Shown: positions 22,603 to 33,482 of the stretch, one piece after another
Layout of the letters: each line of letters begins with the position of its first letter
Position numbering within the stretch: position 1 is the first letter of the stretch
Source of the DNA: Scedosporium boydii
Lineage: Eukaryota; Ascomycota; Sordariomycetes; Microascales; Microascaceae
Assembly: GCA_002221725.1 (NCBI GenBank)
Contig: NJFT01000039.1
Span: 1-64,000, forward strand
Direction of reading: 5' to 3'
DNA length: 64,000 bases
The notes under the pieces: generated by a model
What the model was told of the DNA's origin: nothing
Database searches by the model: none
What the model saw: only the letters and a program-made list of their open reading frames with translations
Made by a program: the position numbers and the translations under genes

Positions 22603-24958
22603 TCAAGGTCCCTTCGGCCCCTTCGACGCCCTCAACGTCCCAACAACGCTCCTCTTCAAATCCGTAATCTGCTCATCCTTCATCCTCACCACCTCCGACA
22701 AATCCTTATACTTCTTCTGCCAATACCTCGCCCCCTCATCCCCACCACCCATCCCCTCTTCTTCCTCTTCCTCCTCCCCTTTCTTCCCACCATCCTGCCC
22801 AGGCCTAAACAAATCATAACTAACCTCCTGCGTCATCGAAAACGTCCCCCGCAGCGGACCCAGCCTATACTCCCAGCTGCACGTATACAACGTCCCCCTC
22901 TCCAACCGCTCCAACCTCGCCAGCCTCATCCTCGTCGTCGTCATGAGCATCTTCCCGCCCGCCAGCGCCGCCACGTTGATGAGGAACGACTCGTTGCTCG
23001 CCGAGTTCTTGAACAGCGACTCGATGACCGTCGTGATGATGGCGGCCGCCTCGTCGGCGCAGGCTGGCTCCGCGGGGTTGCCGTCGACGTCGACCCAATC
23101 GGCCATCATCACCTCGACGACGAAGTGGCTGTAAAGCGCGTCGACGTTGGTGCGGTCGGAGAGAGAGTCGAAGAAGTTGGTTTGGGGCCCGCCGGATGCC
23201 GAGGTCGCGGCGAGGTTGGGCCCGTCGCATGGGGCTGTTGGGTCGGGGGGCATGTTTAAGCTGGCCTTGCCGTAGTTGAGGGTTTCGATGTTTACCCTGT
23301 TAGTGTCGGCAGGCTGGGGAGGATTTCTGGCGGTTGAGGTCTGGCCGGGGATACCTGCGCTGTTAATCGGTGGTGTTGATTGCTCAGCGGACGGGATGGG
23401 TGGAATAGATACGCAGGGTGCTTGTAAATGTGTCATATGCGGAGGTGGTGGAGTCGCAAGCCTTACGGAACCTCCACTCCTTTCTGGGACATGGAGAGAA
23501 ATGCTAGGTCTCGCCGGCCTCGAGGCACTCGCCGGCTGTTGTTGGAGTGGGAAATTCGGAAAATGGTTAGGAGTTGCCATCCTAAGTCCCGATGACGGAG
23601 GATAAGTAGGTGCGGTAGAAGTAGACGGGGGAGGAGGAAGAGGAGGCTGGGACATTAAGGGGCTCGGGGTTGGCAGAGGAAGGTGCCTCGGGGAGTTATT
23701 CGGACTAGGTGTAATGGGGTTGACCGTAAATGCGACTGAATCTCTCGGGAAGGGTGATTGGCCATCGACGGGCGTCCGGTTGATAGGCGGCCGTCCACGA
23801 GGCTTTCCGCTAGCTATCGCACTGCTCCGCCATGCCGAAGAAACAACTTTCGGGCCATTTCTCTTGTTCTTCTTCTGCTTGGAAAAACGCGCCTCATCTC
23901 CCCAGAAACTACCCCTGGATGAAGGCGTGATAGCCGATTGAGGGTAAGCAGTCAACGGAGTTTGCGCCGCCTCCGGGCCAGACCACCCAGGCACCGATCC
24001 GCCGGATCGCAAGGGGTCGCCAGGTGCCGGTATCGGGAGCGGCCGACCATCCGGATGCGCAGACCAAGGGCCGTAGGTCTCGTGATGGTTTGGGGAATTG
24101 CCTTGGCCGAGCGGGGAGTCTAACCTCGGCCGCTGAGAAGGCGAAAAGCCCTCGTCCGTTTCTCGTTTGCGTCCACGCTTAGGGCGGATGTGCGGCAGTA
24201 GCGCTCGCAGGGCCATATCATCTTTGGGCGCGACACCATCCCTCCCGGCTTCTATCACCGGATCTGGATCTGTAGGCAGTTCGCTCCAATATGGATGGCG
24301 TGGCCGGCCCATAAGATACTCGAAGAACGCATCAACGTGCATTGAGTGCATCCATCTCTGTATTAGACTGTTAGATGTGATATCCCTAGGTCATGCCACA
24401 TACTTGACCGAGAAAGAGTACCTATATAGAAAGAGTGATGAAGTGAGGGGAAAGGAAAGATGACATGAAGCAGATCGAGTTTAAAAATCTCACTTTTAAT
24501 CTCACAGCGTACTGCTGGATCTTCTGAGAACTCCCCCCTTTCTCCTGATCCGGCGGCTCCACCCCAAGCTTCAGCGCCAACTCGGTCCAACTTTTGAGCT
24601 CCTTCGACTCGAGCGCCCCGATCAGCAGGTACAACACGAAGATGTTAAAGGACTTGCCGCCGCTCCTGGGCGGGGATCTGAAGGCATCTCTGAGAGGCTC
24701 ATCGTCCGCATCGGCGGGCACTCCCGGGTTGCAGTAGAAGATGAAGTCAACGTAGGCTTGCTCGATAGTCGCCTCCGTTATGTTCTTGTCGGGCAATGCG
24801 CGCCGTGATTGACCCAGCTGCGGGGTTGTTGTGATGATGGGTGGTGGCAAAGGTCTAGCGGGGCGCGATGGTGCCTCGACGGGCGGCGCTGATGAGGGGG
24901 GTTGAGGCAGGAGGCCGTCGCCTGGAGCGGGCATCATCGTGGGGTTAGGATTATCCAT
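22603..24958 (-). CDS. ARS-binding protein 2 (Abp2) homologue
   Basis: Two exons, 24958-24494 and 24357-22603; 739 residues. The N-terminal domain, split by the intron, matches the Abp2 family: ITEATIEQAYVDFIFYCNPG, FRSPPRSGGKSFN, ELALKLGVEPPDQEKG, QKIQQYAVRLK joined to RWMHSMHVDAFFEYL. In fission yeast Abp2 binds AT-rich origin (ARS) DNA; here a nuclear DNA-binding role is inferred. After the domain comes an AT-hook-like GKPRGRPP, a long Pro/Ser-rich region, and a second conserved-looking block (ALYSHFVVEVMMADWVDV, then NVAALAGGKMLMTTTRMRLA). The protein ends with a Glu run and a coiled-coil-like helix. The ATG at 24958 is the first; an upstream GTG is not used. The 136-bp intron is bounded by GTGAGA and ACAG. 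Confidence 0.88.
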
Positions 24959-26591
24959 CACGCCTGGATTTCACTCCCACTCCATCACGGAATTATCCCG
25001 GGGAAAGGGGAAAAGGAAAAAAAATGAAAATGGATATGAAAAGGAAACAGTTTCGCGTAAAGACCTGCCAACAGAGGAGGATGAGAAGGTCAGTGTGTGG
25101 ATCGCGCTGGGTGTCTCAATACGCGCTATATCTCAATGTGTGATATATGTGGCTTTGATCTTAGGGGATGTCTATGAATGAATTAGACGGGTATGTTCGA
25201 TGGCTATTCCTTTGGCCTAAAGTGCAACAGAATGTTCTGATTTTAAGTTGGCGAAGTCGCTCCGCGATCTCTCGACGCGACCTAACGTGGATCAATTCGC
25301 TAGATGTTGGACAGGGGTCCGGATCATCGCTCGAGATTGAAGCCCCAGTCTGAAGACGCCACACTCCTGTCGATTATACTCCGTAGAATTTCCAGCAGGC
25401 CTGGCTACTTTTTCGTGGCAGGCATCAAAATGATGTTTCGTGCAAGGTCGAATCGAATGGAATGAAATCCGGAAACACGCTTTCAGGGGGTCTGGATGTC
25501 CGGGTGCTCTGATGGAGGAAGCAGGTTTAAGCTTAGCTTTAAGTGTGGTAAATGGACCCTCCTTCCAACCGTCTCTACCAACAGGCTGCCCAGTATTAAA
25601 GTATACAGGGTACAACAGGAGAATATTACCATTTTGGAGCTCGTGCAGCACCAGCCCAATCGAGGGTTCGTACTTTATGTGTGGATACACTAACAGAGTG
25701 TACATTTACGAAGTAGTGTACTATATTTAGCTGAGCGTGGGGATGAAGTCATAACAGCCGGTACCGAGCACGCATTGGATCTCCTTCCATCAAGCCAAAT
25801 CCACAAAGGAGAATAACCAACGAGGTTAAACTCGGAAATTATTGTCCCCGAATACTTGCTGTGCCTGGTTGAGAACCAACAGCATTGAAAAGCAAAGAAG
25901 TACACGCGTATCTCCTCAACGAGAAACGTCAATACTGAGAATCCGCATGGGAGTCCTGAGGCAGAAGCTTGGTCTAGACCTCTACGAGGTACATCGTATT
26001 ATTCATCACGGTGTACAAGTACAGTGTCTAATGAAATAACGACTATGCTTCGTCCAATTACTAATCTCTCCACGGCTCACTAACATCAAATCGCCCGGAT
26101 CGCCTCGGCATTCGCTGCGGAAGCGGACTGGACAATGGACTCGGGTGCTGTGCTCCTTGTCCAAGACCCTGCCTGCGATGACGTGATTGAAGTTTACCGG
26201 AATAGACATAGCGATCAATTCAACATCGAAAGGGCGCGAGTGCCTAAGCCCAGCCAGTGGAGTACGTGCATGCAAATCATGGAGAAAGCAAGTACGAAGT
26301 TAGAACACATTTACTCGAACCATTGCTTTGAAATAGCTTCCAGATATTCTAGGCTTTCTGGATTCTTCCCGTGATTTGAAATCAAGCCGCTGCCTCTCGA
26401 AGAGCTAGATATAAAAGCTCCTCGATGCCTCAGATATCTTGAGATAATCTCCCAGCTCAGACCATCTCCTCCAGCAGCAGCCAAGGCTATTTCCTAAAAC
26501 AAAGACCGGTATCAAATTGATCTCTCTCCCCCTCACTCCGGCTATATTCCTGTAGTAACCACACACGTCCCAAACCTCTTCTCTCCTCACA
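24959..26591. other. divergent spacer (ABP2 / CmcJ-like gene)
   Basis: No supportable gene. It holds a TACTCCGTA 9-mer at 25377-25385, a TACGAAGTA at 25707-25715 and a near-match at about 26292. Pyrimidine-rich sequence at about 26515-26590 directly precedes the next start codon and probably includes that gene's promoter and leader. Confidence 0.5.
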
Positions 26592-27446
26592 ATGGCCATC
26601 CAATCCACCCGTATCCCCCGCGGCGACGTAACAGCCCTAATCTCCTTCTTCTCCCCACCCCCCGACGGCTCCCGCCCCTACAACCTCGTCCGGGCCCCCA
26701 AACCCGGCGAAGCCCAGCGCAACTTCTCCGACAACTTCCAGCCCACCCAGATCCACGACATCCGCGGCGCCGAAGACACTCTCACGCTCGACCACGACTC
26801 GGTCGCCATCGTCCGCAACCTGCCACCCTCAGCCGAGCAGGACTTCCTAGACGACGCCTCCATCCAGGCCAACTTTTACCCAGAGGTCGAGGACCTCCTC
26901 CTCAAACACGTCCCGGGAAGTGACAAGGTCGTCATCTTCGACCACACCATCCGCAGGACGGATCCCAACGCGGCGCGCAGCCCCGTTCTTAGAGCCCACA
27001 TTGACCAGACGCCCACGGCCGTTGCGGCCCGCGTGAGGAGACACCTACCCGCCGAGGAGGCGGAGGAACGTCTCAAGGGCCGCTATCGCATCATTAACGT
27101 CTGGCGACCTCTTAACAAAACACCCCTCGAATCGTTCCCCCTAGCTTTTGCATCTTCGGCTACGGTCAAGGACGAGGATATCGTGCCCGTCCGACACATT
27201 TACGAAACCTTCGAGGGCGAAACAGCCGCTATCGCGTTTCACCCAGAGCAAAAGTGGTACTATCTCAGCGGTATGACGGGCGATGAGAGGCTTTTGCTAC
27301 AGTGCTTCGATAGCGAGGCGCTGAAGGACGGCTCGGACGTTCGTGGAGGGAGGCTTGCGCACACGGCTTTTGAGCACCCGGGGTCTTTGCCGGATGCCGA
27401 AGGGCGCGAGAGCATCGAGGTTCGTGCGCTTGTGTTTGGGCCGTAG
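26592..27446 (+). CDS. CmcJ/AsaB (GA4 desaturase-like) oxygenase-like protein
   Basis: Single exon, 284 residues. It resembles the fungal CmcJ/NvfI/AsaB group, relatives of Fe(II)/2-oxoglutarate oxygenases named after cephamycin C methoxylation protein CmcJ and often found in secondary-metabolite clusters. A possible metal-binding set is visible: H136 and D138 in LRAHIDQT, and H262 in TAFEHPG. The family block RYRIINVWRPLNK, followed by PLAFASS, is present, as is a C-terminal WYYLSGMTGDERLLLQCFDS. Family members act on small molecules and some have lost activity; the substrate here is unknown. The neighbours are housekeeping genes, so there is no sign of a biosynthetic cluster. Codons are C-ending at the start and G/T-ending toward the stop. 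Confidence 0.85.
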   Translation: MAIQSTRIPRGDVTALISFFSPPPDGSRPYNLVRAPKPGEAQRNFSDNFQPTQIHDIRGAEDTLTLDHDSVAIVRNLPPSAEQDFLDDASIQANFYPEVEDLLLKHVPGSDKVVIFDHTIRRTDPNAARSPVLRAHIDQTPTAVAARVRRHLPAEEAEERLKGRYRIINVWRPLNKTPLESFPLAFASSATVKDEDIVPVRHIYETFEGETAAIAFHPEQKWYYLSGMTGDERLLLQCFDSEALKDGSDVRGGRLAHTAFEHPGSLPDAEGRESIEVRALVFGP

Positions 27447-28319
27447 GGAGATGGAGGGGGAGTATTGTCCTTGTGTTGGGAAGGTCATTCTGCGCACATT
27501 GGTCGTCTCTTTTTTGTGTTTGCTGGGTCTGGAGAGCTGGACTGTTGGTCTTACGCTGTTATGATAATGTATATGAAGAATGCCGTTGCCGGTCTTATAT
27601 GAAGTATGAGCAAAATCAGTCATTCTCTTTGAACGCGAACTTGCATTCTAACATATCTCATCCGGCTCATTTCGACAGTGAATCCGACTAGATATGTATC
27701 TTTACTTCTGTGAAGTCTCCAGAAACAAGGTCTCTTCTTACAAGAAACAAATAGGACGGAAATGAAGCTCAATGAAGAGTGAGTGATGATGTCTACGTAC
27801 ACTGAAGAATATAATCAGTAATGAGAAGTTCCTCTCGAGTACAAAACGAGAGCCGAAACCACAACTTACACCATAACCCATATATCATCGTTGACCTCCA
27901 CAGACAAGATATCACTCCAAATGAGATCCATTTCCAAGCAGCAAGAATAAATACAATATCAAGGAATAGAGAAGTCTCTTTTTGATTTATTTTTCCTTTC
28001 TAGCTACGACTACGGCCGCCATTCTGCCAAAAAGCAAAATCAGCATTTGACAGCCCAGCACCCTGGTAATTGCAAACTCCAAACTCCGAGTTCCGCACCC
28101 GAATCCTTCGAGAACCACTGCATGAGGGACTATGCACTTTTAGAAGAAAGACATGCCGGTACATGTATGTCCCGGGGTCATGATATGAATGAAAACAGAC
28201 AAAAGAAAGAAAAGAGCTGAGAGCAACCAGCCAAATATCGACGCCTTCCTCTCACCCGCGACAACAATCATAACAATAAAAAGGGAAGCAAACACCAGGG
28301 TATCTCATCTTCCTCACAT
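27447..28319. other. convergent 3' spacer
   Basis: AT-richer spacer between two converging genes, with no exon-like sequence. A-rich stretches near 27950 and 28200-28300 fit the 3' UTR of the Sds3-like gene. Confidence 0.55.
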
Positions 28320-30067
28320 CTAATTCTTCCTCCCCTTCCCGCGCCCACTCCCATTCGTCCCCTGCCTACTCATAGCAACACCCCCCTGGTGACTGCTCTG
28401 CCGACTCATAGCTGCCGCAGCCGAAGCCGTAGCCGCTGCGATAAGCCCCGAAGAAGTCTTCTCGGGACTCGTGTTGTCTCCGGACTTATCGGAAGGCAAC
28501 CCCAACTCCCTGCGGATCTCCTCGGGGTCCTTGCGCGGACCGCCGCCGATGAAGGCGACGTAGCGACTCTTCGCCTTGGGTGTCGCGGCGGCCTCGAGCA
28601 CGCGCTTGAGGCTGCCGTTGACCATGAGGGCCGAGCCGGGCTTGGAGTGCTGGTCGAATTGCTTGAAGTAGCTCATGATCTGGAGGTCCTCGTTGATCGT
28701 GTCGTTGTTTAGTAGCGAGGGCGTGTTCTGGTCCTGCGATCGCGTGGGGGGTTTGATGTATTGGGATGGTGCGACGGGCGGCAGCTTGGGAGGTTCGAGG
28801 CCCTGGAGCTTCTCGAGATTGCCGGGTAACTCGAGGTCGGTGATGGCTTCAAAGCCGAGGATCTTGTGGTCAATAACGTTGTGATTGACGTTTCCCCGCG
28901 TACTCCTCGTAGCGTGGGAAGGCGCGCGCTCCATCATTGGGGCCGTTGTCGCCATATCTGCATCGTGATCATGCTCGTCGTCATTGCTTGACTCATGACC
29001 GTCCGTCAACGCCGTCGTCGGTCCGTTCACACGATGTCGCAAAATGTGGACGTGAGCTGCCACCGCCGCCGTGTTATAAGTAAGCGTGAGCTCCTTGTCA
29101 GTGAAGAGCTTATCGACACTGTAGACGGGCCCGTTTTGCTTGGCAGCCACCCTAAGCTTTTCGGATTGCCAAAGCGGAGTCGTGCCCGTCGAATCGAGGC
29201 CTCGGCGGCCCGGCGCGGGCGAACCATCATCGTCACCGCGCTTTCGCTTCTTGTTGTCGCCGAGACCAAGGTCTTCGGCGTCTTTTCGAAGTCGCGTTGC
29301 TCGCTTTCCATGGGTGCCGCCGGGGCTGGCGGGGTTCGTGATGCTGAATTGATTGGGGTGGAAGAGAAGAGCGGACGAATCCGAGAGTTCGAGAGCCTCC
29401 TTTTCCTTATTGAGGCGGTTCTTCTTCGTTGCGAGGGAGTTGATCAGACGATCTCTAAGGGTTGAAGCAAGCGCCTGGTGCTCCCTCTTCGCTGTCTCGA
29501 TTCGGTAATTGTAGGTATTCTTGTATTCTTGGATCTTGCGCTCGTATTCAAGCTGTGGTGGTTGAGAAAAAAAAAAGACGTTAGAATGCGGAACTTGTTG
29601 TCAGGCAATATGAGAGAGGAGAGAAGAGTAATGTGACACTGCACATATGCACATACATGTTGCGAAGTCAACTGAACGTCCTTGCGCTCATGCAAATCCG
29701 AAATCTCCTGTGCCCAATCCTGAAAATTCGGCCCGGCCATATCAAGCAAGCTTCGAGCATTCTGCGAAACGACATTCGGACCGTTGGCGTTCCTTTGATC
29801 CTGTCGGAGCTCGGCAATGATGCTCGCGGCGTTGGCGGCGAACGGGTCAATGCGCTGGACGAGGCTCGTGTCGACCTGGATCTTGTGCAGCTGGTCGACG
29901 TAGGACACGTCTCGGTTCCGGTCGAATTTCTCCGTGAGGGCCGCGATGCGATCGTTGAGGAGTTGGCGCTTCTTGTCGCGCTTGGAAGGGGCTTGTGGTT
30001 CGGCTCGGCGGGTGGATGGGGTTGGGAGGTTCGAGACCCCTGCTGTTGTTGGCTCTGCGGTGGCCAT
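28320..30067 (-). CDS. Sds3-like histone deacetylase complex subunit
   Basis: Two exons, 30067-29657 and 29552-28320; 547 residues. Sds3 is a structural subunit of the Rpd3L/Sin3 histone deacetylase complex in the nucleus. The conserved core runs from SKRDKKRQLLNDRIAALTEK, through RDVSYVDQLHKIQVD and SLLDMAGPNFQ, across the intron into LEYERKIQEYKNTYNYRIE and LRDRLINSLATKKNRLNKEK; it is strongly helical and coiled-coil-like. SPGGTHGKRATRLRKDAED and DNKKRKRGDDDGSPAP follow, the latter a likely nuclear localisation signal. The C-terminal half is more variable and ends in an Ala run and a Gly/Arg/Lys tail. The 104-bp intron has a strong polypyrimidine tract before its acceptor. The start is the first ATG. 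Confidence 0.9.
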
Positions 30068-30892
30068 GACTATGATTTTTTATAACAAGATAAAAATGTA
30101 CAGTCGTGGATATATAACAGCCCGTTACTGGGAAGGTTTAAAAAGGGGCGCCCTTGAAGAAACAAGAGATCGATCTGTGGAGAGCGAGATCGGGGGTTTG
30201 CCGGGATTCGGGAGGAAAGGAAAGTTACAAACAGGGAAGAGAAAGAGAAAGAGGCAGGGTCTTGGGGTTCCGATCCGAAAGTTTAGCACGAAAAGAATAT
30301 GGATTGGGAGAAATTATCCCTAATGCGAAAGACAAGACATCGAACCGCCTATTGCCTATGCAGAAACAAGAGGCAACAGACTAGGAAAAAAATGAGAATG
30401 ATTGTAGAAGATGTGGGTGTGGGTGTGTGGGACGAGGCTGGAGCGGAGAGAAGAGAAGAAAGGCCGACGAGGCGAGAATTTGGGTGACCACTTTTGGGCA
30501 CTGCCAGACAAACGGATACCGCAGCTGATGCCAGGCCCCGCCAGCTGCCATGCTGAGCAGGCGTGGATCAAATGCAGCATCCCGTCATCAAAATGTTGGA
30601 CGCGTTGAGGGCGGCGTCTCGCCACGATTATTTTTCAATCCTGCACTGCCGCCAACCACATCGCATTGAGAAACCATCAGCATCAAAAAGGGAACCGACG
30701 TCCACCCTTTCCGACGAGGCTGTTTCCATCCATCAACCCCTTTTCGAACTCACCCCTTTGTTCCCCCTCACCTCTATTTACAGCACAATAAGCTTAACTG
30801 TCTAGTTTATCTATTTTCCTCTCCATTTTTGTCTTAACCGTATCCTTCGTTTTTCTCCTCTCAATATCTCATAATCCACCTCCTTCAGAACA
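30068..30892. other. divergent promoter region (Sds3-like / RRM gene)
   Basis: Shared 825-bp upstream region. Purine-rich sequence follows the Sds3-like start on the plus strand, and T/C-rich sequence (30690-30890) precedes the RRM gene. No exon-like frame is seen. Confidence 0.55.
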
Positions 30893-32066
30893 ATGGGCAA
30901 GCCGGAAGTCAAGGCCAAGGCCAAGGCCGCAAGCGACTTCGAAAAGATAATCCACGAAGGTGAGCTCCGAAGACAATTCATTCAACGACATACCGAATTC
31001 AGACGACTCCTAACCAATTATAGGCCGCGAGCGCAAGCGCAATGAACAACTCGCTGCAAGCATCTTCTCCAAATCCCGCCGCAAGAGCGCCCCCTCCGCA
31101 CAACAAAGGATGGGTGCAGGCCCCTCCCTAGCCAGCCGCGTCGGTGTCAAAAAGGTACCCTTTGAAAGAAGACCCTTTCTCGAACCGCTTCAAGCTCAAG
31201 TTCGCCTAAACTAACCCTCTCCCCCTCGAAGCAGCGCGTCGCCTCCACCTCTTCCCGCATACCCCCCGGCAACGTCAACGGCGAATGGACCCACGACCTC
31301 CACACGACCGTAAACCCCCCCAACGCCCTCGCCTCGCGCATCTCCAACCCCTCCACCAAACGAACGGCCAAACTGGCCTCGGCCCTACAGCGCGTCGACG
31401 CCTCGCAAGCTAACGTCCTTCTCAACGCACCCAAAGGGCCCTCTGGCAAGAAGAGACAACAACAGCAACAGCAGCAACAGAAGAAGACCGGTGGCAGTCC
31501 GGCGCCGGAGATTTCGATAAGGGGACTTGCGGGACCGTTTTCTGTGCTGGCGCAAAACTTTGCGCCGGGGACTTCGGCGGCGGATATTGAGAGCGCCATG
31601 ACGCCCGTGGGCGGGGAGATGTTGGTTTGTAAGGTTTTGAAGACGCAGCCTATTATGCTTGTGGAGATGGTGTTTCATTCGAGGGAGGCGGGGGAGAAAG
31701 TTATCGAGAAGTTCAATGACCAGCTGGTACGTTTTTCCCCCCTGCTGCATCTGGGTTCTCTCTTTGAGCAAACTACGATATTGGAGGAGAATTATTATGC
31801 TAATACACGACTTCCAGGCCGACGGCAGAATCATCAAGGTATACGCCAACCCGCGCGGCTACGCCTCCGAAACGTCAGACTCCCCCCGCCACGGCGCCAC
31901 GGGAGGATCCGCGCACGTCGTCGACGGCAAGATGGGCTTCCCCGAATCCGGAAACGGATCGTCCAACTCGAGACCCGACCTCATCCTGAATAACGGCAAC
32001 GGCGGCGGTAAGCTCTACAGCGATAGCATGGTGGGGTCATCGAGGAGGGGTAGGGGGAGGAGGTGA
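30893..32066 (+). CDS. small RRM-like RNA-binding protein
   Basis: Four exons: 30893-30959, 31024-31154, 31235-31726 and 31818-32066; 312 residues. The N-terminus is Lys/Ala-rich (MGKPEVKAKAKAASDFEK, then GRERKRNEQLAASIF) and ends in SLASRVGVKKR. A Gln-rich stretch (about residues 155-170) precedes one RRM-like domain: IRGLAGPFSVLAQNFAPGTS as the first strand region, EMLVCKVLKTQPIMLVEMVF in the middle, and RIIKVYANP after the last intron as the last strand. The tail is Gly/Ser-rich, ending SSRRGRGRR. The layout (short basic N-terminus, single RRM, RGR tail) recalls mRNA-export adaptors of the Aly/REF type, but I cannot assign an orthologue. The last exon returns to C-ending codons after a G/T-ending block in exon 3. 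Confidence 0.78.
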
Positions 32067-33482
32067 AGCTTTTTTTGTGTCTATGACTTGAGGTGGAAGG
32101 AAGGAAAAGGGGTCAATTTAGAAGGGTGGCTTTGGTTTTGGGGAAGGGCGTTTTCTTTTTGGGAAAGGGATTTCGATTTGACAAAATGTAACACTAAAAT
32201 AACATTTGGGTTTGTTTTTTGCTTGTTGCCTTTTTGGTTTGACGCCTCGTGGGATGGATTGTGGATATTGGCTAGAGGTTTCCATGGAACATGAAGGTTT
32301 CCCCTTCGCTGTCTTCTCTGTGTAGGAAGTATCTTGCTACGTTCTGTGCTAGTGATCGGATCCGGCAGCATCATGACCATTGGATATACTATACCCGGCA
32401 CATATCCGTCTCTGGTAGTCGGATCTCTCAAATCGACCTGATAAATGTTCCATGCGTCCAGACCAACGAACATTGGAAAGGCGCTGATCTGAGCCGCCTT
32501 GATCCCGTCTATCCTAACGCAACGAGCGGGGCCATCGTGTCCTTCAAGCGTGTATATATATATCCAAGCTCCTGTCGTCTTGGCCTCTTATAACGAAGTA
32601 TCGACTCATTACCCTTATTATGCGTCACCATGATTTCTAGACCGAAGCCAAGGTGCAACGAGTGTACTACGCCAAATCATTTCACACAAGAATCACTTAC
32701 CGTCCTAAATTCCCAAAAGCCGGAAAAGAGGAGAGAGAGAAAACGGGAGGCATCTATTCCCAACTACGCCTCCCAGGGCCAAAAAAAAACAAAAGCAGTC
32801 TCTGCCTTTCCACCCTTAAAACCCGTGCTATCATGGATGCGTCGAAACAAAGAAAAAGAGAAAAGCTATAAAACACGGGAAAACATGACGGGAGGGTAGG
32901 AGAGAGCAAAAGAGAGATAAACGAATACCAAAACATCCATCGCGGGTGGGAAAACGCAATCGAAGGGAGGAAAGGAGGGACACATTTACACGTCGTCCAA
33001 CCACAATATCAGAAGCGTTTTTTAATTTCGTGCTCTCTCTCTCTCATCTTCCCAGATTTGCTTTCCCGCTCAACTAATGCCCTTTCCCCCTTTCCACCTC
33101 CCAAATGAGTCCGACCTACCGACCTACCCGACGTATAAAAGGAAACAGAGAAAAGAAATGAAGGAGGAAAAAAAAAAAAAAAGGAAAAGGAAAATGAAAA
33201 GAAACGAACGAAAGCATTGTGCATTGTGCGGCGTGTGTGTTGCGTGTTCCCGGTAACTCCTTTCCCACTTTTTCTTCTTCTGCGCTTCGATTCGACCGTG
33301 AGAGAGAAAAGAGTAGAAGTATAACAACCACGACCCATTTCGATGATGAAAAGAGAAAGAAAAAAAAAGTGTGAATACAGACGTTCCTCTCCCTCTCCCA
33401 AATCTCCCTGCCCAGGAACCCATTCCCGTCTTCCCATCCATATTTTCTTCCACCTTGGTCTCCCCCCGACCGGACCGTTCCT
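32067..33482. other. convergent 3' spacer before YAK1
   Basis: 1.4 kb without a supportable gene; the flanking genes converge. It contains a run of 15 A at 33168-33182 and purine-rich sequence near 32730-32900, probably the long 3' UTR of YAK1 and the RRM gene's trailer. Confidence 0.5.
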
